DNA from: Porphyromonas sp.
GTDB lineage: Bacteria > Bacteroidota > Bacteroidia > Bacteroidales > Porphyromonadaceae
Reading direction: 5' to 3'
Assembly (NCBI GenBank): GCA_029983505.1
Contig: JASBZK010000002.1
Coordinates: forward strand, 28,637 to 92,636
DNA: 64,000 bases
The position numbers were made by a program, and so were the translations under genes. Each line of letters opens with the position of its first letter. The stretch's first letter is position 1. The notes under the pieces are model-generated. The model was not told the origin of the DNA, ran no database searches, and saw nothing but the letters and a program-made list of their open reading frames with translations. Shown piece after piece: positions 32,755-41,827 of the stretch.

Positions 32755-35445
32755 ATGAAATTATACGTCAGTGTTCCGGAAGGGGTAGAAGGGTACTTTC
32801 GCTCACTTTACCCCGACGAAGACATCATCCTCGGTCACGATCCGGAGGGAAAAAGAGTCGGCAGCGGAGGCGCCGTCAAATATCTCCTCCGGGATCGAGA
32901 GCCGGGTGAGAAGAGCATCGTCATCAATGCCGGGGGTGAAGCCCGGCGCCTACCAGCCTACAACGGCTACGGTAAGGTCTTAATGCCAATGCCCGTGGCC
33001 AAGTGGAGCCGCGGTCAGCAGATCTCTCAGCGTCTCTTTGATCTACAGAGGGATTACCTTGAGCGTTTGGCGGGAAAGTCTCCGGGAGAAATTGCCGCCG
33101 TGGTCGCAAGCGGAGATGTCCTTATCACCCTGCCGCAGGTTCTGCCCCCATTACCCGAGGCGGACATCATACTCGTAGGGCTATGGGCAGATGCCCGGAC
33201 GATGGGCAAGCACGGGGTCTTCCTATGCGACCCCGACGACCCGAGGTACTACGAAGGAATGGTCCAGAAACCGACCTCAGCCGAGCTCGACAAATTGGGT
33301 AAGAATTACCTCACCCTCCTTGACTCCGGCACTTGGCTCTTGTCCCGGAAAGCACTCGGGTATCTCGAGACTTTTGCCGACCCCGTGGACTTGTACACGG
33401 ACCTCACCCCGTTTCCGGATGACCTGAAGGTGTCCGTCTATCCGATTGAAGAGGGCGAATTTTTTCACTTCGGCAGCACACAAGACCTGATAGAGAGCAC
33501 GGTGCGGTACCAGAATAGGTATCGGAATCAACGCCGGCTGCTGTCCAAGAGGTGGAAGCTGCACTCCAAAATGTTTGTCCAAAACGCGCTCCTCGGGGAG
33601 AAGCTCTCGGATGAAGCGCACTCGGACATTTGGATCGAAAACAGCCACATTCCCCGTTCGTGGACCCTCTCCCGCCGGCATATCCTGACCGGCATACCCA
33701 AGAACGACCTCACCATTACCCTACCAGAAGGCATCTGCCTTGACGCAGTACCGCTCAAAGACGGCAGGGGCTGGGCGCTAAAAATATACCGCTACGAAGA
33801 TACGTTCAAAGACGGGATGTTCTTTGGGCGAAAAGTCGACGGAGATCTCTACGACGCTCCGCTTTTCCCCTTAATGAAGTCGGTTGACGATCTTCCGGCA
33901 CTCATAGAAAGTACCATAAACGGGACTGCTTGCGGGCAATTCACGCTTCGGGAACTGCCCCGTCTCACGGACTGGGACGCGGTCGAGCGCCAACGAAAAG
34001 CGTTCTACAAAGAGATCCTGAGTCTGATGCAGACCAATTGGGATCGCTCCGTCTTTTACCACTCAGACCTCCTTGCCATCGGCAAAGACTTCGATGGGAC
34101 GCCCCTTTCACTACCGGAAGAGACTCCGCTACTCATCAAGATGCAGGATGCCGCATTTCGGGCGGAACTGGGGATCGAAGATCCGGATAAATCATCCGAG
34201 ATACTCAGTACTTTTCTAAAGGAAGGGCAGCGGACGAAAGAAGGCGAACCGTATCGAAACATTTTCTCCGACCAACTGATCTGGTCTCGCTCGCCCGTAC
34301 GCATCGACCTGGCGGGAGGGTGGACCGACACACCGCCCTACTGTGTTTACGAAGGCGGTACGGTCGTCAATCTCGCCGTGACGCTCAACGGTCAAGAGCC
34401 GATTCAGGTCTACGTCAGACCCAGTGACGACGAGACGATCACGATCAGTTCCATAGACTTAGCCTCCTCCATCACGATTTCGGACATCGCTTCGCTTCTG
34501 GATTACAAAGAGGTGGGGTCTGCATTCTCGATACCTAAGGCTGCACTTATCCTCTGCGGCGTAGGTCGGGGACGTCTGTACGAAGAGTCTGATGAGGACG
34601 CTCAATTTGGTACAGACCAAAAAAGTCGTGAGACACAGACCGAGCTTTCGTCCGGGTACGGGTCAAAAAGTTTTTCTTGGTCTGACCTAATCGACTCCAT
34701 AGGAGGAGGCCTCCGGATTACGCTCTTCAGCGCTGTGCCTGCGGGGTCAGGGTTAGGGACGAGTTCGATACTGGGTGCCACGGTTTTGTCTGCGCTGAGC
34801 GAGTACTTCGGGCTTGGGTGGGACAAGACGGATATTTGCCACAAGACGCTCATTTTGGAGCAGATGCTCACGACGGGCGGCGGGTGGCAGGATCAGTTTG
34901 GAGGCATATTCGAAGGGGCGAAAGTCTTGACGACAGAGAGCGGACCGGGGCAGACCCCTTCGGTTAGATTTCTGCCGGCTCAGGTCTTCAGCGGCAATGG
35001 GTCACAGGTGCTGTACTACACCGGCCTCACAAGGCGCGCCAAAGACATACTCAGCCACATCAAGGACCGTATGATGCTCAACGACCACCGGACGCTTTCC
35101 CTCCTCAGACACATCAAGGCACTCGGCCTCGAGATGAGCGAAGCGATAAGCAAGGCGGACTACGCCCGCGTGGGCTGCCTGCTCCGCGAATCTTGGGAAG
35201 CCAATAAAGCACTCGACCCCGGTACCTCTACGCCCGAGATAGAGGCCATAGCCCGGGACATTGACGACCTCGCGCTCGGGTACAAATTACCCGGAGCCGG
35301 AGGTGGCGGTTTTATGTACATCCTTGCCAAAGACCCTGCGGCCGCGGGCGTCATCAGAGAGCGCCTGTCGGCAAAAAGCCGCGGCACGGCCCGACTTGTG
35401 GAATTAGAACTTTCGGCATCCGGAAACCGCACCACACGCTCCTAA
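32755..35445 (+). CDS. fkp: Bifunctional fucokinase / fucose-1-phosphate guanylyltransferase with an internal repeat insertion
   Basis: Salvages L-fucose to GDP-fucose for surface glycans. 896 residues: the N-terminal pyrophosphorylase half begins with a GKRVGSGGAVKYLL nucleotide loop (about 32-45). The C-terminal GHMP kinase half (about 500-890) has SRSPVRIDLAGGWTDTPPYC, AVPAGSGLGTSS (about 660-671), TTGGGWQDQFGG and LPGAGGGGFMYI. Between the first kinase strand region and the ATP loop, residues about 619-645 (GTDQKSRETQTELSS and following) are encoded by a complete 23-nt grid array (A11), in frame and without stops. B. fragilis Fkp (949 residues), as I recall it, has no such segment. The gene follows the amidinotransferase with zero spacing. 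Confidence 0.92.
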   Translation: MKLYVSVPEGVEGYFRSLYPDEDIILGHDPEGKRVGSGGAVKYLLRDREPGEKSIVINAGGEARRLPAYNGYGKVLMPMPVAKWSRGQQISQRLFDLQRDYLERLAGKSPGEIAAVVASGDVLITLPQVLPPLPEADIILVGLWADARTMGKHGVFLCDPDDPRYYEGMVQKPTSAELDKLGKNYLTLLDSGTWLLSRKALGYLETFADPVDLYTDLTPFPDDLKVSVYPIEEGEFFHFGSTQDLIESTVRYQNRYRNQRRLLSKRWKLHSKMFVQNALLGEKLSDEAHSDIWIENSHIPRSWTLSRRHILTGIPKNDLTITLPEGICLDAVPLKDGRGWALKIYRYEDTFKDGMFFGRKVDGDLYDAPLFPLMKSVDDLPALIESTINGTACGQFTLRELPRLTDWDAVERQRKAFYKEILSLMQTNWDRSVFYHSDLLAIGKDFDGTPLSLPEETPLLIKMQDAAFRAELGIEDPDKSSEILSTFLKEGQRTKEGEPYRNIFSDQLIWSRSPVRIDLAGGWTDTPPYCVYEGGTVVNLAVTLNGQEPIQVYVRPSDDETITISSIDLASSITISDIASLLDYKEVGSAFSIPKAALILCGVGRGRLYEESDEDAQFGTDQKSRETQTELSSGYGSKSFSWSDLIDSIGGGLRITLFSAVPAGSGLGTSSILGATVLSALSEYFGLGWDKTDICHKTLILEQMLTTGGGWQDQFGGIFEGAKVLTTESGPGQTPSVRFLPAQVFSGNGSQVLYYTGLTRRAKDILSHIKDRMMLNDHRTLSLLRHIKALGLEMSEAISKADYARVGCLLRESWEANKALDPGTSTPEIEAIARDIDDLALGYKLPGAGGGGFMYILAKDPAAAGVIRERLSAKSRGTARLVELELSASGNRTTRS
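34609..34688. repeat. 23-nt grid repeat array A11 inside fkp (R-R-R-F)
   Basis: Cores at 34609 (GGTACAGACC), 34632 (GACACAGACCG), 34655 (GGTACGGGTC) and 34678 (TGGTCTGACC), steps of exactly 23 nt. It is the only array seen within a gene. Codons start exactly at 34609, and the reading frame stays open through it. Confidence 0.93.
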
Positions 35446-35461
35446 CACGAACAATTTCTCG

Positions 35462-36859
35462 ATGGCAAAAAAAGACACGAAGACGGTGTACCTCTGCACC
35501 GAATGCGGTGCGGATTTCCCGAAATGGTCGGGCAAATGCCCCTCTTGCGGCAATTGGAACACGCTCGTGGAGTACACCGTGAAGCCGGGAGCACCCGAAC
35601 CGGGGCTGCGCATCCGGCAGAAAGGACTACCCCACGACAACGCTCCAAAGCCGCTCTCCGAGGTGTCCGGGAAATCGGTCCCGCGCATAGACCTCAATGA
35701 CGGAGAGCTCAACCGCGTACTCGGCGGAGGACTGGTCAAAGGGTCGCTCGTGCTCATCGGCGGGGAGCCGGGAATAGGCAAAAGTACCCTGATCCTGCAG
35801 AGTGTCGTCCGTAATACCGCCCTTACCACCCTCTACGTCAGCGGAGAGGAGAGTCCGGGGCAGATCCGTCTCCGCGCCGAGCGTCTCACGGACGCAGACA
35901 GCGTGAAGCACACGCTCCTTTTCAGCGAAACAAGCATCGAAGTCATCCTCGAGACCGCCCTCGACATCGCCCCCGACCTCATCGTCGTCGACTCCATACA
36001 GACCATGCAGACCGCCGGAAGCGAGTCCTCGGCGGGCAGCCCGTCCCAAGTGAGAGAATGCACCGGTCGCCTACTGGCTTTCGCAAAGGAACAGAGCATC
36101 CCCATCCTTATCGTCGGACACATCACGAAAGACGGCTCCATCGCGGGACCCAAGATAATGGAGCACCTCGTGGACACGGTGTTGCTCTTCGAAGGGGACC
36201 GGAACCATCAGTACCGGATACTTCGCTCCATGAAAAACCGATTCGGCAACACGGACGAAGTGGGCATCTACGAGATGCGCGGCGACGGTCTGCGCCAAGT
36301 CTCGAATCCCTCCGAGATGCTGCTCTCCTCTTCTTTAGACCGGGACGAACTCTCGGGCATCTGTATAGGCGTGACGGTCGAGGGACAGAGACCGCTCCTC
36401 GTGGAAGTGCAGGCTCTCGTCAGCTCGGCGGTCTATAATAACCCCCAGCGTTCGTCGAACGGCGTCGATCTCCGAAGATCGAATATGCTGCTCGCCGTAC
36501 TCGAAAAGAGGGCGGGATTTAAGCTGATCCAAAAAGACGTCTTCCTTAACATCGCAGGCGGTCTCTACATCAATGATCCGGCTTTGGATCTCCCGCTGCT
36601 GTGTGCGGTGCTCTCCTCGTCTCTCGACCTCAGCATACCCCGTACGATTTGCGTAACGGGGGAGGTAGGTCTCAGTGGCGAAGTACGGGCCGTGTCGCAC
36701 ATTTTGCGCCGTATCAACGAAGCGGCAAAGATCGGTTTTCGCACGATCATAGTCCCGAAAGACAGCGTCAAAGGGCTTGATCTGACGGCTCAGCCCATCA
36801 CCGTGTACCCCGTCAGCAGGGTAGAGGAAGCTTTTCGGTTCCTTTTCAGAGCAGACTAA
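35462..36859 (+). CDS. radA: DNA repair protein RadA
   Basis: RecA-like branch-migration helicase for recombination intermediates. 465 residues: N-terminal zinc finger with Cys12, Cys15, Cys26 and Cys29 (CTEC and CPSC), ATPase core with GGEPGIGKSTL, the RadA-specific KNRFG motif in MKNRFGNTDEVG, and a C-terminal Lon-protease-like domain (about 300-465, GLYINDPALDLP, GEVGLSGEVRAV). The next gene starts immediately at the stop (TAAATG). Confidence 0.96.
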   Translation: MAKKDTKTVYLCTECGADFPKWSGKCPSCGNWNTLVEYTVKPGAPEPGLRIRQKGLPHDNAPKPLSEVSGKSVPRIDLNDGELNRVLGGGLVKGSLVLIGGEPGIGKSTLILQSVVRNTALTTLYVSGEESPGQIRLRAERLTDADSVKHTLLFSETSIEVILETALDIAPDLIVVDSIQTMQTAGSESSAGSPSQVRECTGRLLAFAKEQSIPILIVGHITKDGSIAGPKIMEHLVDTVLLFEGDRNHQYRILRSMKNRFGNTDEVGIYEMRGDGLRQVSNPSEMLLSSSLDRDELSGICIGVTVEGQRPLLVEVQALVSSAVYNNPQRSSNGVDLRRSNMLLAVLEKRAGFKLIQKDVFLNIAGGLYINDPALDLPLLCAVLSSSLDLSIPRTICVTGEVGLSGEVRAVSHILRRINEAAKIGFRTIIVPKDSVKGLDLTAQPITVYPVSRVEEAFRFLFRAD

Positions 36860-38089
36860 ATGCAAGACTTCATACCCCACCCTTTTTCCAAGCCGCTCTA
36901 CGTGATGGCCAAGCCGAGCGGAGCGGCGTGCAACCTTGCGTGCGACTACTGTTATTACCTCGACAAATCCCTCCTCTACCCCGAGAATAAGACGGAGATG
37001 TCGCTCGGCACACTGGAGCGCTACATTCGGCAGTACATCGACGCCCAGACGGGTAGCGAAGTTATCTTCACTTGGCACGGCGGGGAGGCCTTGCTCCGTC
37101 CGATTTCCTTTTACCAAAAGGCTCTCGAGCTTCAGGAGCTCTATGGTCGGCAGAAAGGGGTGTCGGTCATCAACACGCTCCAGACCAATGGCACGCTCCT
37201 CACGGACGAGTGGTGCGAATTTTTCAGAGCCAATGGCTTTTTGGTCGGCATCTCACTCGACGGTCCCGAGGCATACCACGATGCGTTCAGGAGGAATAAG
37301 GCAGGAGCGCCTTCTTTCGATCGGGTCGTAAGAGGGGTGAGACTCTTGCAGAAACACGGAGTGGAGTTCAATATCCTTGCGGTCGTCAACAGACTGAATG
37401 CAGAGGATCCCATCGGCTTCTACCGTTTTTTCAAAGAGCTGGGATGCAAATACATCCAGTTCGCCCCTATCGTGGAGCGTAGAGACAGCTTCTCGCTCGT
37501 GAGTGTACTCCGCAAAGACCTCGAAGTGACCAAACAAACAGTGCCTCCGGAGCAATGGGGGGATTTCCTCATCGGACTCTTTGACGAATGGGTCAGACGA
37601 GACGTGGGCGAAGTTTTCGTCCAAATTTTCGACTCCACCTTAGCCAATTGGGCGGGCGAAACACCCGGTCTGTGCACCCTCACCAAGTACTGCGGTCACG
37701 CGGGTGTGATGGAATACAACGGCGACCTTTACTCTTGCGACCACTTCGTATTCCCGGAGTTTTACCTCGGCAACATCTACGAGCAGAGCATCTCGGAAAT
37801 GATGGAGAGCGGACGACAATACCGTTTCGGAAGGGACAAGTACGACACACTGCCACGCCGGTGCAGAGAGTGCGAGTACCTCTTTGCCTGCTGGGGAGAG
37901 TGTCCCAAGAACAGGTTTGCCGTTACGGAAGACGGCGAACCCGGTCTCAATTACCTCTGCGAAGGGTATTTCCGCTTCTTCCGTCACGTGGCTCCGTATA
38001 TGGACTGGATGAAAAAAGCGCTTCTCGAGGGCAAGGCTCCCGCAGGGATTATGAACGCTCTTCGCAAGGGACGGGTTCCGGGAGTCTAA
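36860..38089 (+). CDS. Anaerobic sulfatase-maturating enzyme (radical SAM, SPASM)
   Basis: 409 residues. Radical SAM cluster Cys24, Cys28, Cys31 in CNLACDYC, with TWHGGEALLR and VGISLDGPEAYHD (catalytic Asp region). The C-terminal SPASM domain holds further cysteines (LCTLTKYCGHAG, YSCDHFV, CRECEYLFACWGECPKNRF) for two auxiliary clusters. Such enzymes convert an active-site Cys or Ser of sulfatases to formylglycine. No sulfatase gene is in this window, so the substrates must be elsewhere. Start directly follows the radA stop. Confidence 0.93.
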   Translation: MQDFIPHPFSKPLYVMAKPSGAACNLACDYCYYLDKSLLYPENKTEMSLGTLERYIRQYIDAQTGSEVIFTWHGGEALLRPISFYQKALELQELYGRQKGVSVINTLQTNGTLLTDEWCEFFRANGFLVGISLDGPEAYHDAFRRNKAGAPSFDRVVRGVRLLQKHGVEFNILAVVNRLNAEDPIGFYRFFKELGCKYIQFAPIVERRDSFSLVSVLRKDLEVTKQTVPPEQWGDFLIGLFDEWVRRDVGEVFVQIFDSTLANWAGETPGLCTLTKYCGHAGVMEYNGDLYSCDHFVFPEFYLGNIYEQSISEMMESGRQYRFGRDKYDTLPRRCRECEYLFACWGECPKNRFAVTEDGEPGLNYLCEGYFRFFRHVAPYMDWMKKALLEGKAPAGIMNALRKGRVPGV

Positions 38090-38114
38090 GTAAGCCCATT
38101 AATAGAAATAACTT

Positions 38115-38194
38115 TGGCCCGTATCTGCGCTTGCGCTTGGTACGGGTCTTTTGTTTACTTAGGTCTGTACCAAAATTTCTTTTCGGTACGTGCA
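38115..38194. repeat. 23-nt grid repeat array A12 (mostly forward)
   Basis: Cores at 38115 (TGGCCCGTATC), 38138 (TGGTACGGGTC, better as reverse type), 38161 (AGGTCTGTACC) and 38184 (CGGTACGTGC), 23 nt apart; a poor fifth copy is near 38206. It lies after the maturase gene. Confidence 0.85.
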
Positions 38195-38224
38195 AAGTTT
38201 TCCCCCGTGTCCGAATGCAAAAAC

Positions 38225-38260
38225 AAAAGAGTCGCAGGCTGTTTGGCTCGCGACTCCTTT
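38225..38260. terminator. Bidirectional terminator between the maturase and the Cbp1-like gene
   Basis: GAGTCGC (38229-38235) pairs with GCGACTC (38250-38256), preceded by AAACAAAA and followed by CTTTATCCTTT, so each strand has a T-rich tail. It separates the two convergent genes. Confidence 0.6.
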
Positions 38261-38280
38261 ATCCTTTACTATGGACGGCT

Positions 38281-39165
38281 TTACTTGGGTTCGACCTCGA
38301 TTACGAGATACTTACCGTTTGACCAAAAGGATTTGGCATCCGTGATGCGGAGGAGCTTATTGCCGTCGCCATCGGTGTCGAAGCGGTAGCTGTTCGAAGG
38401 ATGGTTTGTGCGGAGGCGTGCTTTGGGGGCAAAAAGCTCTATCGTCTGCACATTACGCGTATCGATGGCGAGGAAGTAGTCCTTATTGAAACCCTCGGGC
38501 AGCACCTTCATACTCGAGAAAAGACCGCCTCCGGAGAGGATTTTTTGGTCTTTGAGTTCCTTCTGGGTCCCGAAGCAATAGTAGCCGGTGTAGAGCTCGG
38601 ACTCTTGGCGTGCGATCTTCTGATCTTGAAGCTCGATGGTGGTCTGGTTGGATCTCTGGGCTTCGCTCAGGTCACCGATGAGGCTGTCCTGCTGTGCGAC
38701 GGTTCCGCGGAGCCCGTCCAGCTGTCCCGTGAGGTCGGCGATGACCCGCTCTTTTTCTTCAAGTCGGCTCTGGAGATCCTTTATCTTCTTATCCAGAGCG
38801 GAGATGTTGATGTTGGACTTGCGGAGCTTCTCGGCCTGTTCGTTGAGCTTGGCTTTGTTTTCCTCAAGGGTCGCACTCAGCGCTTGAATTTGCCCACGGA
38901 TGCGGTCTTTTGCGGACGCAGAGAGTTCACCATTGGCGGTACCCACTTGGATCATTTGTTGGGCAGCCGTGAGCTGCGAGAGATTGGCTTCGACCTCATT
39001 GATCAGACCGAGCATATCGTTGAGATTGGCTTCGGTCTTGCTCTTTTCGAGCATCAAAGAGTCGTAGCTGGCTTGGTATTCGTCTCCGCTTTTACCGGGC
39101 AGACAGCCGGAGAGAAGAGATAGCGCGGCAATAAGCGCGACGGGGATTAGAGAGTTCTTTTGCAT
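38281..39165 (-). CDS. Coiled-coil lipoprotein, Cbp1-like
   Basis: 294 residues. A lipoprotein signal (LIAALSLLSGC, Cys21) is followed by a long coiled coil (about 28-185, many heptad Leu/Ile with Glu/Lys). Then comes a conserved globular C-terminal domain (about 190-294, YYCFGTQKELKDQKILSGGG, ... RLRTNHPSNSYRF, FWSNGKYLVIEV). The pattern matches a Bacteroidales family that I recall being named after B. fragilis collagen-binding Cbp1. Collagen binding for this member is not shown by the sequence. It is downstream of rsmI on the same strand with 27 bases between. Confidence 0.75.
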   Translation of the reverse strand: MQKNSLIPVALIAALSLLSGCLPGKSGDEYQASYDSLMLEKSKTEANLNDMLGLINEVEANLSQLTAAQQMIQVGTANGELSASAKDRIRGQIQALSATLEENKAKLNEQAEKLRKSNINISALDKKIKDLQSRLEEKERVIADLTGQLDGLRGTVAQQDSLIGDLSEAQRSNQTTIELQDQKIARQESELYTGYYCFGTQKELKDQKILSGGGLFSSMKVLPEGFNKDYFLAIDTRNVQTIELFAPKARLRTNHPSNSYRFDTDGDGNKLLRITDAKSFWSNGKYLVIEVEPK

Positions 39166-39192
39166 AATAGAGACTTGTCTAAGTGTCTGATA

Positions 39193-39903
39193 TTACAGAA
39201 ATTTATTTCGATGTTCTTTCTCCTTCTTGGGAGCAGGCGACACGAGGACGACGATTTCGCCAAGGGGAGGATTTTCGCTAAAATAATCAAGTAAATCTTG
39301 CGCGGTCCCGCGGTGGAAAGTCTCGTGTACCTTGGAGATTTCACGAGCCACAACGACCGGGCGATCGGGCGAGATGAGGGTCACGATCTCCTCCAGTAGG
39401 CGGACAAGCCGAAGCGGCGACTCGTACAAGACGGTCGTCACCTCCCTATCCGCAATCTCGGCGAGCTTGGATGCCCGACCTTTTTTCGGCGGGAGGAACC
39501 CTTCGAACCGGAACCGGTCACAGGGGAGTCCCGAAGCTACGAGTGCAGGGACAAAAGCAGTGGGTCCGGGAAGGCACGTCACTTCGAGTCCTTCGTCAAT
39601 GCAGCTCCGTATGAGGAGATAGCCGGGATCCGAGATGCCGGGCGTACCCGCATCGGTCACGAGGCAAGCGCCGGCTTCGCTCTCCTTGATGCGTTGCACG
39701 ATACCGTCCACCACTCTGTGTTCGTTATTGAGATGATAGGGGACCATAGGTGCAGTGATGCCGTACTCCTTCATCACCACGGACGAAGTACGGGTATCTT
39801 CGGCGAGAATAAACGCACATTCCTTCAGCGCACGGACGGCTCTGAAAGTCATGTCTTCCAGGTTCCCCACTGGGGTCGGCACTATGGTAAGGCGTCCCGG
39901 CAT
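39193..39903 (-). CDS. rsmI: 16S rRNA (cytidine1402-2'-O)-methyltransferase
   Basis: 236 residues. LTIVPTPVGNLEDMTFRAVR is the RsmI N-terminal signature, followed by AEDTRTSSVVMKEYGI, LVTDAGTPGISDPGYLLIR and CLPGPTAFVPALVASGLP (SAM-binding tetrapyrrole-methylase fold). It methylates the ribose of C1402 in the decoding centre. Slightly shorter than E. coli RsmI, lacking the C-terminal helical extension, which is common outside the Gammaproteobacteria. Flanked by a hypothetical gene 9 bases upstream, probably one transcript. Confidence 0.95.
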   Translation of the reverse strand: MPGRLTIVPTPVGNLEDMTFRAVRALKECAFILAEDTRTSSVVMKEYGITAPMVPYHLNNEHRVVDGIVQRIKESEAGACLVTDAGTPGISDPGYLLIRSCIDEGLEVTCLPGPTAFVPALVASGLPCDRFRFEGFLPPKKGRASKLAEIADREVTTVLYESPLRLVRLLEEIVTLISPDRPVVVAREISKVHETFHRGTAQDLLDYFSENPPLGEIVVLVSPAPKKEKEHRNKFL

Positions 39904-39912
39904 ATCGGTGCT

Positions 39913-40521
39913 TTATTTTCGGACGGTAGCGTTGGCGATAATGAAGCCTACCAGCCTCCGCACAGCGGCATCATCACGCGAGAATCCGCAGACCTCGTAC
40001 AGATAATGCTCCACCTGTGACATTCCGCTGAAGTGTTCGATCTCTAAGAGCAACTCTTCGAGACGGATCTTATTGCCGAAAAAGAGTTCGTTGGCGTAGA
40101 AAAAAGTGTCGGCCAAGGAGATGGATCGTACGAGGTTGAAGTCCAAGAGAGGCTCGAGCAGATCATCGGGGCGCTCTCCGGCAGTCCCGGCACCTTCCTC
40201 CGGTGCGGGCGTAGCGCTCTCCCCCGTGTCAGCCACGGCCACGAAGTCGTCCATCGTGACGGGGGCGGTCAAGTCGAGAGAGAGGTCTTTGAGGGGCGGA
40301 TCTACTTCCGCTGCTTTGGGTGCGTCGGGGACGCGCACCTCGTCTATCCCGGGATTGGCGGACTGTGCACCGACCATTACGATGTCGTCTCCGTCACGGG
40401 TCACGAACGAAGAGACCCGCTCCAACTCGTCCTCAAGAGCGGATTTGATCTCTTGGAGTCGGTCGGAGAGCTCGGCAAGCTGAGCGGTCAGTGATGTCAG
40501 TACTTCTATATGCTTTTGCAT
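39913..40521 (-). CDS. Conserved Bacteroidota protein of unknown function
   Basis: 202 residues without signal or membrane segments. The N-terminal 40 residues are a probable coiled coil (LTSLTAQLAELSDRLQEIKS). A low-complexity acidic and proline-rich linker follows (about 55-130). The C-terminal 65 residues (LVRSISLADTFFYANELFFG, LEELLLEIEHFSGMSQVEHY) resemble a conserved module in many Bacteroidales proteins, typified by an S-I-x-D-x-F-x-F-x-x-E-L-F-G pattern. No biochemical role is known to me. It lies upstream of rsmI. Confidence 0.6.
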   Translation of the reverse strand: MQKHIEVLTSLTAQLAELSDRLQEIKSALEDELERVSSFVTRDGDDIVMVGAQSANPGIDEVRVPDAPKAAEVDPPLKDLSLDLTAPVTMDDFVAVADTGESATPAPEEGAGTAGERPDDLLEPLLDFNLVRSISLADTFFYANELFFGNKIRLEELLLEIEHFSGMSQVEHYLYEVCGFSRDDAAVRRLVGFIIANATVRK

Positions 40522-40604
40522 ACGCCAAAATTTTTTGCTTTTCTTGAAAGGCAGGACACCAAGCGGCTTACCCTGCCGATAACTCTTGCAAAAGTACTAA
40601 AAAA

Positions 40605-41480
40605 TCAGTAGCTCGGTGCTTCGGGATCCGGGAGACCGAACGTATCTCCTCCTGCGAGTGTCCCGTCACGATACCCCTTGTAGAGCCAAGCCATACGCTG
40701 AGCCGAGGTGCCGTGATTGAAAGCATCCGGCACGACATACCCTTGTGCCTCCATCTGGAGCTTGTCGTCGCCTATCTGGTGAGCGGCATTGATCCCTTCT
40801 TCGAGGTCACCAGGCTCCAGGGATTCAAACATCGCATCGTCGTAGTGCGCCCACACGCCGGCATAGTAATCCGCCTGAAGCTCAAGGCGTACATTCACGG
40901 CATTGGCTTCCTTTTGGCTCAACCGCGCCATACGGGCATGCGCTTCATCGAGCGTACCGAGGAGATTCTGGACGTGGTGCCCGACTTCGTGCGCCACGAC
41001 GTAAGCAAAAGCGAAGTCACCGTCCGCACCAAGACGCTCCCGCATCACGCGAAAGAAAGAGAGGTCGATGTAGACCGTCCGATCGGCGGGACAGTAGAAA
41101 GGTCCCGTCTCCGCGGAAGCACCGCCACACCCGCTTTGCACGGCATCCGTGAAGACGACCAACTTGGGCGGCACATACGTAAGACCGTTGTCTGCAAAAA
41201 CTTTGGTCCATACATCCTCTGTCCCCGCAAGGATTTGGGACACAAAAGTCTTCGTCTCTTCCTCTTCGGGCGTCGGGACGTATTCTTGGGAGGAATCGGC
41301 AGCGCCGGGGAGCAGGCTTCCGCCCCCGTTTCGGAGGACGTCAAGGGGGTTTCCTCCGAGGAGCCAGGTCACAAGTCCGGCGATGATGAGTCCGCCGATG
41401 CCGATGGATGCTTTCCCCACCCCTCGGCGTCCTCTGCGGTCTTCCACATTCGTACTTTCTCGTCTTCCGTCAAGTCTCAT
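40605..41480 (-). CDS. YpfJ-type neutral zinc metallopeptidase
   Basis: 291 residues. An N-terminal Arg-rich stretch and one membrane helix (about 28-42, IGGLIIAGLVTWLLG) precede the peptidase domain. Its zinc motif VVAHEVGHHVQNLLG is at about 165-180. PFYCPADRTVYIDLSFF, ELQADYYAGVWAHY and FNHGTSAQRMAWLYKGY are typical of the Zn_peptidase (YpfJ, PF04228) family. It is a predicted membrane-anchored protease with unknown substrate. Transcribed on its own. Confidence 0.92.
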   Translation of the reverse strand: MRLDGRRESTNVEDRRGRRGVGKASIGIGGLIIAGLVTWLLGGNPLDVLRNGGGSLLPGAADSSQEYVPTPEEEETKTFVSQILAGTEDVWTKVFADNGLTYVPPKLVVFTDAVQSGCGGASAETGPFYCPADRTVYIDLSFFRVMRERLGADGDFAFAYVVAHEVGHHVQNLLGTLDEAHARMARLSQKEANAVNVRLELQADYYAGVWAHYDDAMFESLEPGDLEEGINAAHQIGDDKLQMEAQGYVVPDAFNHGTSAQRMAWLYKGYRDGTLAGGDTFGLPDPEAPSY

Positions 41481-41550
41481 ATCGGTAAAATCATTATTTC
41501 CTAATTTTTTATCTCCGCCGCTACGGCGTCATTCTCTACTTGGAGACAAA

Positions 41551-41558
41551 CAAAGATA
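41551..41558 (-). promoter_or_regulatory. -7 box (TATCTTTG) for the zinc peptidase gene
   Basis: On the minus strand TATCTTTG lies 71 bases upstream of the ATG at 41480. No good -33 element. The 41481-41827 gap also holds array A13 and the pyrH promoter. Confidence 0.5.
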
Positions 41559-41610
41559 ATAAAAAACCTTTATGGGGCTTACAGACCGCGCCCGTTACCC
41601 CACGTCGCGA

Positions 41611-41690
41611 GGTACGGACCAAAAAACTTTTTTTGCACAGACCCGCGATCTATTTTTGGTCTGTATCTCGAGAGTTCCCCGCCCGTACCG
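41611..41690. repeat. 23-nt grid repeat array A13 (R-R-F-F)
   Basis: Cores at 41611 (GGTACGGACC), 41634 (TGCACAGACC), 41657 (TGGTCTGTATC) and 41680 (CGCCCGTACC), 23 nt apart. A further reverse copy at 41578 (CTTACAGACCG) is off the grid by 33 nt. It lies between the divergent zinc peptidase and pyrH. Confidence 0.88.
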
Positions 41691-41736
41691 AAATCGGGGG
41701 CAGTCTCCCGTAAAGCGCACCTTGATAAAAATAGGG

Positions 41737-41744
41737 TATATTTG
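41737..41744 (+). promoter_or_regulatory. -7 box (TATATTTG) for pyrH
   Basis: TATATTTG followed by CCC, 84 bases before the pyrH ATG; -33 TTG not at the usual distance. Confidence 0.5.
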
Positions 41745-41827
41745 CCCTTAGATGAATACACCGGAGCGCCGAAATCGGTTCTCTTCGGTCCAAAAGAACG
41801 ATCCTGACCAATCACCATCAACACAAT

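Noticed and set aside
41578..41588. Extra 11-mer copies at 41578 and 46242 as a fifth array unit
   Set aside because: They match the core but sit 33 and 34 nt from the next unit, off the 23-nt grid, so they were not counted in the arrays.
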